The position numbers and the translations under genes were made by a program. From Archilochus colubris (lineage: Eukaryota > Chordata > Aves > Apodiformes > Trochilidae), in the NCBI GenBank assembly GCA_023079485.1, contig CM041091.1, positions 34,653,093-34,717,092 on the forward strand: a DNA stretch of 64,000 nt, written 5' to 3'. Shown one piece after another: positions 8,833-21,675 of this stretch; the first letter of the stretch is position 1, and every line of letters begins with the position of its first letter. The notes beneath the pieces were generated by a model. The model was not told the origin of the DNA. It did no database searches and saw only the letters and a program-made list of their open reading frames with translations.

Positions 8833-11800
8833 GTAAGTCACTTCTGGACTTCTCCTTGCTCACTTTTCTAAAATTGCTTCTGTGTTCCGAGAACAGAAGT
8901 TGTTTATTACATCCAACTTTTTTATTTACTTACTTTTCTCAAAAGGGTAAACTGTTATTAGGATGTAGCCTTATGGCACAGAAGTTGTTTTGGTTTTTGG
9001 TTTTTGTTTTTCCCCTCTTATGAACAGTATTTTAAGTTACAGCCCCTACCAGCCTCTTTCTTCCCAAGAGCTTTGCAAAATCCTGGTCATTATCTCTGTA
9101 ATAAGATTTCTGGGCCTTTACTCATCCGGAATGGGATGTGACAAAATCAAGTTGTCAGTCTGGACTGATCGTAGTGGTGAAAAGAAAATATCATTTTCAG
9201 ACCTGAGGGTTTCTTTGTGTCTCTTGTGGGTTACAAAGATAAAGACACTTGTCTTTACTACAAGATTTCACAGGGCTGCATGAATAAATTGGTCCAGTAA
9301 CCCCTGTGCTGTGCTCTACCTCATTCCTCCTTTTCTTTGGAAAATGCTGGATGGGAATTAATTAATTGGGAGAGAATCTTTTAATCCTCAGCAGTACAAC
9401 TTCACTTCATCTCCCACACCTTTTGAGGTTCCTCAGCCTAAGCAATCTCTGATGCCACTTGCACTAAAGGCAATGCTTTCAAAAGCTCCTTGTCTTCTAC
9501 CTTTCTCTGGGTTTTTAATTGGTTGGTTTGTTAAAGATTATAAATGGTTGCTGGGCTGTTGTAGAGCTGTGACCTGCTGGGGGCTTTATGGGCATTGCCT
9601 CAGTAAATCCATTTCTGTGTCCTCCTCATCTGCTGTTGGCACTGGCTGGAGCTGACTTGTTCCTGCTCCCTGAGCATAGCAAGTAGGACGTGGTAGTTCT
9701 GCTTCTCTGGATTCCATTTTATGGTTGTTAGTTCTTACAGACTGCTTGCAGGGGACGTTTTTGGAGGCCCCAGACCTTCTGAGTCCAATCTGGGTTGGAT
9801 TGCAGCTACAGGAGTGCAGTGACCTCCTCCAGCATCACTGCCCCAGCCCAGCAGACCCAGCCAGGTTCCTGTGCTGGTCTTCCTTAGGATTAAATGAACA
9901 TTTCCTCCTAAAGGAGAAGGAATTGCTTTTCTGCTTTGTGTTACTGTTTAGATTTCCCCCCCTCTGCCTGGCTGGGGTGATTTGGGCATCCTGTGCTGGT
10001 GTCTGGGCTTGGGAAGTTTCAGGGAGGGCAAAGGTCCCCTTGGAACATGAGGTGGCACCCAGCCACATCTCCTCCTTTAGGTTTTGTCTGTCTTGTGTTA
10101 AAGGAGCTCCTGATGAGTGATGAGGCCTAAAGGAAACTCTAATGCTGAGTGAGGAACCTGTGTTAAAATTGCATCAGTCCTACAAGGGACGGGCATTGGG
10201 CTCTTCTTTCACTGCTGCAGCCTGGCTTCCTCTGCCTAGTGAACAGGGAGTTTTTATGCATTCCTAAGCCTAAAAAATAAGCACTGCAGCTGGAGGAGCT
10301 CCCCAAGTTCTTGATCTGGGTTTTAGAATCACAGAACATAACGTGAAGCAGACACTAACTTGGACAAAATCAATTGTGATGGGTTCTGAACACTTTGAGC
10401 AGATAATATTAGTTACATGTAATTCCAAATTTGGTACTAAACCCCTGGGGCTTGTTTTTCCATCTTGCTTTGACAGTAAATGCTGTTTAACTAAAGTGGT
10501 TTGACTTAACACCCTCTTCCCCTGCTGCAAAAGGAAGAGTAAATAGGGAGTGATGGTTTGTGAATCAAATCCCCATCTCCTCTGCTTGTCTTTGGATCTC
10601 TTACACCTGCCAAGCCTCCAGACTGCCTCACACTGTTACTACTGCTTGTCAGTCCATACAAAAAGGTTGTGACCCCTCTCTTCTCATAGCAGCCTGCAGG
10701 GCAGAGCTGGCAGAGGTTGGAGGCTGGGAACCCAACCCAGCTCTGCCTGTGCTGCACCTCTGATTCCCAGCAGCATCCCACAGTGAGCCCCCAGAGTCAG
10801 ATATTCCCCTCCCAGGTGCTGTCGGGGTGCTGAAGGCACCTCCTGCACTGCCAGCTTTGGCCACGATGCTCAGTGATGATTCCCAGCCCGGATGAGTGCT
10901 GGGATGTGAATGGGATCTGACACAATGCTGGGGTAAAACCAAGAGTGAGCCCAAGTGAGAGCAGGCTGGGAATGGGGGCTCTGACTCCTCTCTTGCCAGG
11001 AGGAGATGTGGGCACAGCCCTGGCCCCCCAGCCACCCCAGTGGTCCGTGGAGGGGCCCCATCACCCAACCCGAGGTGCAGAGTGGGCACCCAAGGAGGGG
11101 TAAGAGGGGACACCTCCTCCTTCCATGCCTGAAGTGAAGCTGAGCAGCTTCAAATGATTGGAAAATGTGTAATTGGGGTAATTAGCTCCCTATTTGCAGG
11201 GATGTTGTAAGCACATGAATAATGAAGCAGCACCAGGCTGGCGGGTGCTGTGGGTGATGTGGTTATTAAGGCATGGCAATGATTCCTGGAGATACTACAA
11301 GCCCCTTTTCCAAGCAAAGTGTATTTTTTGTGTGTTCTCAGCAACTCTATATCTTACAAAATTCATATAGAGATAATTTTTTTCTCTCAACAAACTCTTT
11401 TTTTTTCCTTTTTTTTTTTTTTTTTTACTGTGTCACCCTGCACTTTCTAAAAACCTTTTTGAGGGACTAAAGAAGTCTGGGAGCTGAATGGTTTGTTACA
11501 GGGCTCTACAGGATGAAAAGGCTGATTAGACCTGCAGGTAATAAAAATGAAAAATAAAATATGTAAACCACAGGGTTACAGAATAGTCAGCCCCTATAAA
11601 TGATCTTTGTGGGATGTCTACAGTAAAAAAAAAAATATATATGTATTATTTTTGTGATGGCAGTTTAAATATATTTTCATTTTACCCTGTAGTATGAGGA
11701 ATAAAATCTGAAAATACATCCCTACATTCTGGCTGCCTGTGTGTGCCAGAATCCTGTGAGCAGCCATGCATATGGCAAGCTCTGCTCCTCTCAACAAGTG

Positions 11801-12354
11801 AGCATACCACAGCTTTAATTCAGGCTTTTTACAAGTGTGTCTGAACACCATGGAAAGATGCACAGGGAGAGGTTTGCTGGGTTCAGATAATTGATTATTT
11901 AAGGCTGTGACCCTAGGAACTTGCATTTAGATGTGGGACTTTGCTGAGGAATAACCATCAAATGAAGGGAGGTGGGGATTGGGCTGGAGGTGCTCAGGTG
12001 CTTCAAGATTTACATAATCAGCTCAAAATTCAGATGAAAGAGGGGAAGGAATAAGGCACATCCAGCCTGACCTTGGGCACTTGGTGTCCCCTGGTCCCAC
12101 AGCAGTGTCAGATCCCCTCTGGGCAGCAGATTTTGGGAGGTGACCTCACATTGACTCTGCCCCAGGGATGCTCTTCCCTTCTGCTGGGCACATGGAGGTG
12201 GCTCAGGTGGGTTCTGTCCTCTGGGGCTGGGGTTCCACTGCAGCTCTGTCTGTGAGGAGCCTGGTCCTGACCCATGGCTTTGCTGCAGCTTCATCAGGCT
12301 TAAACCACCAACCCCCAGCACTAAATAAGAGGATTGCTATGAAGTACACAAGTG
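8833..12354. other. Intergenic; no gene seen
   Basis: Mostly unique sequence. A T-rich low-complexity tract occupies 11398-11426, and an A-run followed by alternating AT lies at about 11625-11645. The GC-richer part at 10650-11110 carries overlapping frames on both strands (up to 154 codons, minus strand) without domains. I recognise no mobile element. Confidence 0.55.
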
Positions 12355-12480
12355 GCATAATTAAATGTATGTCGTAATACCTGATTAGGCTCTGGATTTA
12401 GAGATGGAGCAGCTTTATGCCAAGACACAATGTAACTGGGTTAATAACAATCAACTGATTAATGTTGTACATCTCATCCC
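12355..12480. promoter_or_regulatory. Candidate conserved non-coding block
   Basis: An AT-rich, non-repetitive block with dense homeodomain- and SOX-like words, including GGTTAATAACAATCAAC followed by TGATTAATG (about 12439-12464). It stands between GC-richer, compositionally ordinary flanks. Conservation is inferred from appearance only. Confidence 0.25.
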
Positions 12481-15400
12481 AGACTAGAGAACAGAGATGA
12501 TGAGCACAGTGGCAAATATGCAGGAGTGCAGAAAGCAGAATGGATGAGACCTGACTGAATAAACAAAGGGGAGTTTTATCAGTGCACCAAAACCATAAAG
12601 CTGTTTAAAGGGGAAGCAGTGGTGTCAGGCACCTCACTGGAAGGAGCCTGGGAGATGCTATGGGTCTGCTGTGTTTGTGCTGCTCTGGGGCTCCAGTTGC
12701 AGAGGTTCAGGGTAGGAGTAAGCAGGAGATGTGGCACTGGAATGATATTGGGCATTAGGGCTTTCAGTCTGCAGCAGGAAACTGAACTGAGTGGATGCCC
12801 TGTTCCTAATGCTTGCCTAGGGAAAAATCCTGCTGAAAACCAGGATCCAGCAGAAGCCTTTGAAGTCTGCAAACTCTTGGCCTCACTTCTGGTGCCAGGG
12901 AGGAGGTGTCAGCCTTTCCAAAGGGCCATGTTCACACCTTCCCCATCTGCAGGGGCTGACAGAGGCACTGGGATCCCAGAAGGGGTTCTGCTTGTCCTCA
13001 GTTCCACGAGATGTTCAAGTGGTTTGTACGTTCTCTCTAAGTTCTGTTGGACCAAACTTCAGGTCAGTAGGAAGTGGCTGCTGGCAGCTGGAAAGAACCA
13101 TCTCTGAGATCAGGTTCTGGTGAGGAACATCTCTGTTTGCAGGACAGGAAGGAAGCCAACCTCCTGCCCTGGGAACAACCCAGGCACACCATGAGGTGGG
13201 GAGGCTCGGGTGCCCCGGGTCAGCTGTCTGAGGGTTGTGTCCTGCAGAGGTTGGGGATCCCCTGCTCCCCTCAGCAGGGACCCAGGAGGGTCCTGACAAG
13301 CTCTGCAAGTTGGAGATGAGGCCAAGGGAGCTGGAGCAAAACACAGCTACATATAGGGAGCTTTTCTTTTTTTTTCCCACTCCCTCAAAACTGCAGGGGC
13401 AGCTGGAGTCAGGAGTAACACCTGGGGCCACAGAGAGCATTTCTGGGTTTGTTTTTCCTTTTTCTCTGCCCACTGCTGTCCAATCCTTACAGGGGGTGGT
13501 TCCTCTGTAGCTTCCCTCCCTGGGAAGGAGCCATTTAATTGCTGGTGCTGCAGTCAGTGAGGATGAACTGCTCCTCTGTGGGACTGGCAGGGGCTTCCAA
13601 AGGGGATTTGTCTTCCTCCTGGATGCAAAATTCTCTTTCGTGGTTCCATGATTTGTTTTACTGGCAGGAAAATTGACATATTGTGAGGCAGTGCTCCGGA
13701 GATAAGCAATGCACAAACAGCCAGAGCTCTCCCTGCACCTAAGAGATATGTAAGGAGGTTTAACCTGCAGTGATAAATGAACCTCAGAGCGTGGTCAGTG
13801 AGAGGAAGGAGGCAGCTGAAATAAGTGTAGAGGTTGTTAAACCAGAGCCAGAGCTTCAGATGTTAAATTGCCCCAGCAAACAGAGCTCTGATCAGTGATG
13901 GGGAGCAGGCACAGAGGAGTCAGTTTGTGCCCGGGCTGGGGGCAGGGATAATCAGTTTGTAGGGAGAGGCCAAAACTGGAAGTGAAAGGGAAAGAGAAAA
14001 TACACATTCACCTGAGATGTGCAAGCAAATATTGTCAGCAGGTGCTTGGCCCCAGGTGTTTGGAGCTCAGCTCTTTGTTCCTCTTTTTGTGTTTCCTTCC
14101 TTCCTTTTTGCTCAGGTGGAGGGATGTGATACCCATATCAAAGGCTCTGGGTATTTTTAATCATTAGAAGACAGGGATATTAAATTTATCATAACTAGAT
14201 GTGTCTTCATCTCATGACTTTATTCTTTTGCTTTACACTCATATAGCTTTACAAATCATGAAGTCTCTGTAATTCTTTTCAACTTAGTGAAGGGTTCTTT
14301 GGTTACACACAGCTCTGTTCATTCCACTTCTCCTGAGACTTTTGTAATGGGATACAAGGCACCATTATGAGCAATCTGCCTCCTCTGCCAGCACAGACAG
14401 AAGCAGATCTGATTTCAGAGGTAGAGTAGCAAAGAGTTTCTTGTTTAGAAGAGAGATGATTAGTGGGAACAAAACAGATTATCTCTGGTAGCTCTGGTCC
14501 AGAAAGCTGACAAATGTATGATTTCTCATTTGGGCTGGAAGCACAGAAATGACACCTCTGGCAGAGAAGCCCTGGGAATATCCTGGATCTCAGCAGGCAA
14601 ACCACCCAGCTCCCCCTCTGTCCCCCCAGGGCTGCCCTGCATCCAGGTGCTGCTGGCTGGGACCAGGCTGGAGGAGCAGCCAGAGCAGCAGAAACCTGGC
14701 ATGTGGCTAAGAGGCTGGGAGACTTCAGCTGTGTTTATTCTGTCTGCTCAGAGGCACCAAGCCCCTCCGACCTCAGGCTGGAGTAAAACCTGGGAGAGAT
14801 GAGTTTACTGAGAAGATGGGGAATTTTCTGTGCACACTGACCAGCTGGGGGATGGTAACTTCCTCACCTGATGTAACCTGTGCTGTGTGTGCTGGAGCTC
14901 TTCTAGTCTGAAGGAATGAGACAGATGATAAAGATAGATATCTGCTTCCTCAGCTTCAAGGTCTCCTGGAAATGGTGTATATTCCTGAGGTCTCTTTCCA
15001 GAGCAGAGCCAATGTTTTCCAATGAGTTATTGTCACTTTCTCCAGGTCTCAGATCCACCTGTGTTTGGCCTGGGTGTAGCTGTCACCCTTTCATTTATGA
15101 ATCACCTCTCTGATGCATTCTGGGGGGAGAAATCCATTCCCGAGGAGTCTGAGGATTATAATCCTGTTATGTCTGCTGGGTTGGTGTGTGGGCAGCCCCC
15201 GGGGGGTAATTCCTGCAGGGAGGAGAATCCCAGCTCCCAGTGTGATGGGGGTGAGCACAGAGGGACCTGCCAATGGCCTGGGATGTTCTGTAGGCTCTGA
15301 AGGGAAAGTTGATCAGAAGTTGATCCTTTATACAATGCTTTGGGGTTTTTTTCTTGTAAAATTACCAGAAAGGGAACCTGATCAGTCACTTCCTTTTGGT

Positions 15401-15779
15401 TCTCTCTCCTGTGGCCTTCACTCTGCTCTCACCTCTTCTTTTACCCTTCTAACTCGTTTTTCTTTGTTTTTTTTTTTTTTTTCTGCTGGTGGGGTCTTTG
15501 TTTGTTTGTTGTGTTCTATTTTGTCCTTCTTGTGGATTTTTTTCTCTCAAAGACTACATTCAAACCAGATCAAGGGAGAAAGGCAGGACAGAGAAAAGCC
15601 CAACTTTCTGATTTTTTGCAGTAATCTGAAAGTTTTTTAGTGTCTTCCAGAACTTCAATATTGCCCCAAAGCAGAGGACCTGCTTTTGCTGAGTGCTGTA
15701 CCTTGCTCCTCAGGCTGTGTCCCAGCTGACAGCAAACTTACCCTCCCCAAAGAGCTTTGCAAGTGGTTCCTTACTTGGC
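12481..15779. other. Intergenic; no gene seen
   Basis: Unique sequence with a GC-rich section at 12600-13600 that supports long overlapping frames on both strands (the longest being 233 codons on the minus strand, 13015-13716) but no recognisable domain. A T-rich tract lies at about 15456-15482. Confidence 0.55.
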
Positions 15780-16020
15780 ACGTGTACCTGGGATGCAATC
15801 TCCTGCTTTTTTAGTGCATAATAATTCTGCAAAATACCATTATTATAATACAGGTAGCCTTGACCACGTTGCTAAGCACCCAGCCAAGTATCCAGCATGA
15901 GATACTTCTTTTTGCCAGGGTGCTGATTATCGAGTTGCCAGAACAAAACTTGCCTCCTTTAGCACCACGGTGTGCTAGGAGTGCTCTGATGTACATTAAA
16001 AAAGGATTTTAAAAAGCTGC
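15780..16020. promoter_or_regulatory. Candidate conserved non-coding block
   Basis: Non-repetitive sequence rich in TAAT and ATTA words (for example GTGCATAATAATTCTGC near 15814 and ACCATTATTATAATAC near 15836). It continues into a CGAGTTGCC.. and CACGGTGTGC stretch with no simple repeat. The pattern resembles vertebrate developmental enhancers, but I cannot test conservation. Confidence 0.2.
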
Positions 16021-18939
16021 AAAGATGAAAAATGAGTTGTTTCCTATCAATTATTTACCTCTCTGAGGGGCTGGAGTACATTGCATCATGCAGATGCTGA
16101 AGTGCTTGTGCAATAACACAGTCCCAGGGAGACCACTTTGTATTGGTAGTTAATATGGTAGAATAATTCCAGAGCACAGAAGAAATCTTAACTTCCCCTG
16201 CCTCAGATTCTGCAGTGTGGGTGGCTATGAAGTGATAATGTGAAAACCACCTGTTTCCTTCCAGAATGAAATCAAACTGTGCTGGGTCTGCAGGGCCAGG
16301 GGCAGTGTCAGGATGGGAGCAACAAAAAGCTGTGATAATTCTGCAGTGCAAGGCAGGGGAGGTTGGGGGGCTGGGTTACTTTATAAATGGTGTTTTCCTC
16401 TTGCTTGAAAGCATTTCAAAGGGTTGTTGGACAAAAAAAGCACCCACAGAAAAGCTGACAGCCAGGAGCAGGGCACCTGGCCCAGGTGTGTGTCCCCAAA
16501 AGGCAAAGGGAATAGGTGAGGCTGTGGGGGGGGGGTCAGGCTCTTTCCCAGCTGCCATCCCACATGTTGGGTTGGCATCATGAACCTGAACCTCCTGTGA
16601 AGGTCTGGGTCAATCCCTCTGCAGAGAAGAGGTTCTGTTGAGTGTTCTCTGAATGCTTTTCTTTCCCATTAAGCTGGGTACACCTGTAGAAATGCAGGTG
16701 AAGTACTACAGAGTACATGCCTGCTGACATATGATCATTTTTATTGCTCCTACCATGCAGACAGCTGGGAAAGATGCATCACTCAGCTGGGCAGATTTAC
16801 TCAAGAAGGAAGGTTTGAACCACAAACTATTTGGTTTGTATTGACAGTGCTGCTTGCAGCAGCTCCCCTTGAATCTCTGAGGGAAAAGGTACCTGTAGAA
16901 AAAGCAGCAATTAAATTAATTTGCTAAAAAGTAGAGGGCTGTGACTGATGGTCCTGCCTCCCAGCAGGTGTGAGCAAGGGACTGAAGTGTTTCTGGGGCC
17001 CCAAAACTGCTCCTAGGGTGGCAAACACTGAAGGTTGCCCTTGGGAATGGTGCTGAGGGTGCCTCTGGTCCATGGCCAGGTCACCCCGAGTCTCTGCAAA
17101 GCTGTGGCTGCTCTCAAGAGGGGCTTCTCTCTCCTTGCTCTTTGGAGTACTTTGGGTTTTTACCAAGTGGGTGACAGTGTTGAGGAGGTTGCATTCAGCC
17201 TCACTGGGACAGTCCCTGTGCTGCCTGGTGCTTTGTGCTCTTCAGTGATGGAAATGCCTTCTGCTTCCTTATACCCCCCCAGGACTGGAAACTTCCCATC
17301 ACAATGGAATTCTCTCCAGCCTAACCCCTAAAAGTAAAGCTGGCTTTATGTTCCTTTTGGCCTCTGCAGAGAATTGCCTCTGTGCAGTGCTCTCTGAGCC
17401 TGTTTCAAAAATAACAATTTGTTTGGTATCAAGAAGCAGCTGTGATGTGGTGAGTTTATCTGAGGCTGCTGTGCTGGCATTTCTCTGGGCTGGCTCTGAG
17501 AAACACCAAGGGGAAAACCATCACAGGGGAAGGCAGGGAAATAACTCGAGCGTGTGTGTGCAAGGAAGAAGAGTCCAGGGCCTTTATTGCCATGCTGGGT
17601 GTCAGTCAAGAGTATTTATGAACTCTTTAGCTGTCTAAAAGAAAATAAATAAACCAAGGGCAGATGTGCAGCAGGGAAGCTTGATGTGTTCAGCCCTGAA
17701 ATGTGGCAAAATGATGTGGCATCAAACTAAAAAATTAGGATTGAAAAAAAAATTGTTTCTTGTCTGGTACAGAGTTTACCTTTAGAAAATACCATGGAGT
17801 AGCTGTGGGCTCAGCAAATCTGATCCAAGGGTCAGCACAGCTCTGAGTTCTTACCATCCATTTGAAATTCTGTGTCTCGTCTCTCCTCAAATCCAGCGTG
17901 TAAAAATACCTAATGAAGCACTCTGAGCAGCAAGTGGAGCATTCTGAACATTCACTCAACCGTGTCTTTTTCTCTTGGCTGCAAACTTAAATTGCTGCTA
18001 TTGATTTTCCTGTTTCTGCTTAACATATTCAAGTCCAATTCATTTTTAACCATTTTTACTTTTTTTTATCACGGTGTCCCCTTTGAGACACTTTTCTGCA
18101 TAATATTGAAATGCTTTCCTTCTGGTCAAACAGTGTATTTTATATTAATGCCTCTGTTATTTCCCCAACTGAGGCTCTGGGGTTGCTAGACAATGAAAAC
18201 ATTAATTTCAGGAGTAGCAGGGGTTTTCTCCTTGCTGATGCTGGAGCAATCTTGGAGTGCTAAAAAAAAAAACCAACAAACCAAAACCAAATCTAATTTC
18301 ATCCTCTCTGTTTTGAAAGGTCTTGATGCAGATTAGGAAAGAAAACTGCTGCTGATGCTCCTTGCTCAGGTGGCAGTAACAAGACAAGTACCAAGGTGAG
18401 GAGACCCCAGGAAGGTGCTGCCTGCCCAGGGATGGGGCTGTGGGGAGCAGCAGAGAACCCAGCCCTCCAGGGACCTCCTGCCTGGGGTTCTGCTGTAGAT
18501 TATTTGACTGGTAATTAGAAAGGCCCATCAATAATAATAATAATTACTTGGTACAGAGGGTCTTGAGGAAGCTAAGGCAAAGCTGAGAAACAGTGTCAAT
18601 ATCCCAAACCCACATTTTCTTCTCATTTTCAAGCAGATGAGCAGAGTGCAGGGAATCTCTGCCATCAGGGGGAACAGGCATTGGCTCTTTGCTTTGGGGC
18701 CTTATCAGCTGCAAGAGAAAGCATCCTGCTCACCAAAGCAGCAGAACTCACAGGAAACAGGGATGTAAGGACAAGATGTGCTTGTTAAAGTCACCGTGGC
18801 TCCTGTAGCCACTTGTTGAGCAGCTGCAGGGGACATGGCCAAGGTGCAGGTCCCTTGTGTCTGCAGAGATTCCCCGAGACAGAGCTGAGCAGATATTTTA
18901 TGTTGCTTGATGTTTCCTGTAGAGCCCTCCCCAGCAGTT
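16021..18939. other. Intergenic; no gene seen
   Basis: Unique sequence. It holds a G10 run at 16526-16535 and an A-run plus AACCAAACC low-complexity stretch at 18262-18292. A motif-rich segment at 16670-16930 (ACATATGATCATTTTTATTG; GCAATTAAATTAATTTGC) may be regulatory. I found no coding segment and no mobile element. Confidence 0.5.
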
Positions 18940-19170
18940 CCTCTTGCTGTGGCATGCTAATTGTGATGTGCTGAGCATTGCTGTTGTGATGGCTCCTCAG
19001 CCCTCTTTGTTCGTTTAATTTCCCATCTCCAATTAACTGCTGAGGCTCCTCTGCAATTCCAGTCCCGCCGCTTTGGTTCCATGCACCATGGAAATACATT
19101 TCATGCCATCTAATTGTAGCCTGCAAACACGTCGGGAAATGATAATTTGCATGCTAAACACCCTGATGAT
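18940..19170. promoter_or_regulatory. Candidate conserved enhancer-like block
   Basis: A 230-bp non-repetitive block holds GGCATGCTAATTGTGATG at about 18952, TTTAATTTCCC, CTCCAATTAACTGC and CATCTAATTGTAGCC. Near its end (19141-19157) an octamer-like ATAATTTGCATGCTAAAC occurs. The words at the two ends, GCATGCTAAT and GCATGCTAAA, are near-identical and spaced by about 200 bp. Such density of TAATT and octamer-like words is typical of vertebrate conserved non-coding elements, but this is inference. Confidence 0.35.
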
Positions 19171-19924
19171 AGAACAGAAAAATCAGGAAATTTGTCACTA
19201 GGGGAAAATTTTGATTTTTTTTCCCCTACATTGAAACCAGGGGATGGCACTGGGAAAGCAAGCCAGGTGGGCATGGGTGGGGTGGTGAGATGCAGCTGGC
19301 TGTCATTGCAATAAATAATGATTTGATAGCCTTTAATGTAAGGGTGGATAAAAGCTATAAGTCTGCCCAGGAAGGGTTTTGAGGAAGTTTCTTTTGTAGA
19401 GTCAAGGAACTGAGTTGGCCAGGATGAGCAGCGGGTCCCTCCCCACCTTAACCAAGCTGTGACCCTGTGAGAGGTGAGGATTCCTCATTGTCCTGACTCC
19501 TGCTGCATCCCAGGGCTGGCCTGGCCTCAGCACAGCTGGGGCTGGAGCTTGGGAAGCTGAGAGCTGATGGGAAGTGATTCCCTCTGCCTGGAAGTCAGGA
19601 TGCTTTCCAGGAAAAGGCTTTTTCAGGAGGTTTTCCTGTTCCACCTCAGCTGGCAACAGGCATGGATGTGAGGTAGGACTTGTAACCTTGCTGTTTGTTC
19701 CAAAGGAGTTAAAAATTGAATTATTGCAAAACGTTGAAAGCAGAAGGGAAATGTAGAGAGGAATGTGCCTGGGGCTGCCTCTCCCAGAGACATTTTCTTT
19801 CCAGGATACCCAGGGAAATGCTTGTCATGTACTGGGGGGGTTTCTTGGATCCTTTGGACAAACTCTTCCACCTCTTCTAAAGCTTCTCCCAGGGATCTGC
19901 CTGTCCTGCCCTCAAGCCTCTGAG
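19171..19924. other. Intergenic; no gene seen
   Basis: Unique sequence without recognisable repeats or coding segments with domain support. Confidence 0.5.
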
Positions 19925-20035
19925 AATAGAGAATCCCAGAACGTTTTGGGTTGGAAGGGACCTTAAAGCTCATCCCGAATGTCTCCCTAATGCCCAGCCT
20001 GAGTCTTCCCTCCTGCGGTGCAAAACCATTACCCA
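19925..20035 (-). mobile_element. CR1 LINE fragment with internal deletion
   Basis: The + strand shows antisense CR1: AGAATCCCAGAACGTTTTGGGTTGGAAGGGACCTTAAAG at 19930-19968, then directly CTCCCTAATGCCCAGCCTGA and CTTCCCTCCTGC..AAAACCATTACCC. In an intact CR1 the second part lies well inside the element, so the stretch between has been deleted. Confidence 0.75.
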
Positions 20036-21133
20036 GCCTGGAGCTTCCCTTCCCTCCTCCCTTCGGTCTGGCTGCTGGGAAGGAGGGAGAAATATGGGCT
20101 GAACTTGCTGTCAACTCTCCTAAGAGCTTTTTATTGTAGCTAAAATGTGTGATAATGGTCCCCAGAACTATCATTATGGTTAATTAAAGGTCTGTTTCTT
20201 TTTGTAATGTGAGGGCTTTATTTTCTGGAGTTGATAACATGGCAATAAAACCTAGCTTTAGGCAAAGTCTTGGTGTTCAAGGTCACAATTAGAAGTAATT
20301 TTAAAATTGAAGGGAAAACCCGAGCCAGCACACAGTTCATGTTATTTCTGAGTTGTGGAAGCACGGAGGGATGATTTAGATTTAAAACCCCCTCTTAGTT
20401 CTGCCAATGTGGAGTGGGATACCATGGGGCCTGACCACATCTCCTGTTTGCTGTGCAGGGTCCATCCAAAAACTAAACTGCAACTCTTTGAGGAAAATAA
20501 GTGTATTTAACAAGAGGTGCTTCGGGATGCTGTGGGTCTTGGAGCAGATGGTGATAAATCTAGATGAAAATCCTGGTTCCTGGGGCAGGGGAGATGTGCT
20601 GGGGAAGTACTTCAAGTCCTTATCTGTGTATTCCTGGTTCCTATCAGCTGCAGAAGTGAGGAAAACCCTTTTAGATTTTTTTTTTATTATTATTTTTATT
20701 TTATTTTTTTAAGACATTCAGCCTGGTGAAATGAAAACCACAGTGGCTGAAGAAACAACTGTGTGCTGTCTCTTAGATTTAAATCTGAGTTGCAGGGTGG
20801 GGGGGAGCAGGGGCTCAGCCCCTTCTCTGGCCAGCACTGCAGGTGGGTGCTCTGAACTTGCCAGGGTCAAGCTTGAAAGATGGGACACAGCGAGACAAAA
20901 CTAACCAAACAGAAGCCCAGAGCTGAGAAAGCAGAGCTGCAGCCTCTCTGTGCGCTCCCAGCAGGCAGGGAGGTAATTGGGTACCAGAGCAGCAACGGGG
21001 CAGCGCAGGGCAGGGATTTCCTCCTCCTGAAAGCACACATTAATTTGTGTCCAGCTGGCTGATCCTGTGCCCAGGCTGCAGCTCAGACCTGGATAACCAG
21101 TCTGTTTCCAGCCTTTTTTCCCCTCCTTGCTGT
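20036..21133. other. Intergenic; no gene seen
   Basis: Unique sequence with a T/A low-complexity tract at about 20677-20711 (TTTTTTATTATTATTTTTATTTTATTTTTTT). No supported gene. Confidence 0.5.
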
Positions 21134-21559
21134 GCCGATGCGGGCTGGAGCTCAGCTCCCCGCAAAGGCTCCGTGCGGGCGCTTTGGCTGCGCTGGGAAA
21201 GCCGAGACGGGAGAAATAAATGAGTGGATTGTGCTCCTTGCTGCTCCTGAGGAACCCTCCCAGCCTTCCCATTCCCCAGGCTGATGCCAGCATCGGGTGT
21301 TTGCGGAGCACCCAGAGTGGGTGCCAGCTCCGAGCTGACTCCGGGGCTCAGGGTTTTCCCAATTTACCCCTTCCAAGCCCCCCAGCCGTGATGTGAATCC
21401 CTCGCCTGGCAGGCTAGCGGGCAGAAGAGGATTTTTTATTTTTTTTCCCCGGCTTTTATTCCGGAGGTGACATCGAGGAGGGTTGTTGGATTCACGTTGT
21501 GGCAACACAACCAGCGCCGGGAGGCAACAGGAGCCGAACCTTAAAGGAACAGAACCGCG
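21134..21559. promoter_or_regulatory. CpG-dense patch, possible small CpG island
   Basis: By eye I count about 25 CpG dinucleotides in ~430 bp, the highest density in the window; neighbouring kilobases carry only a few each. GC content is also raised. A GCGCCGGG word lies near 21514 and CCGCGG near 21555. A 57-bp pyrimidine tract follows at 21676-21732. The patch could be an orphan CpG island, that is, a promoter of a non-coding RNA or a poised enhancer. No known transcript can be assigned. Confidence 0.35.
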
Positions 21560-21675
21560 GGCAGGAATGGGCTTAGTGCTGGAGCCAGTCCTGGGAAGGG
21601 AAATGAGCAAAAAGGAGCTGCTGCTTGTCATTGGAAAAATAGCTTTTGGGTTAAGGATAAAGCAGCTGGGAAAAT

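Noticed and set aside
10325..10350. Another CR1 end (AGAATCACAGAACATAACG)
   Set aside because: Only the first ~11 bases resemble the CR1 end, and the following sequence does not match.
13015..13716. 233-codon open frame on the minus strand
   Set aside because: Overlaps equally open plus-strand frames, shows no recognisable domain, and composition resembles translated non-coding DNA.
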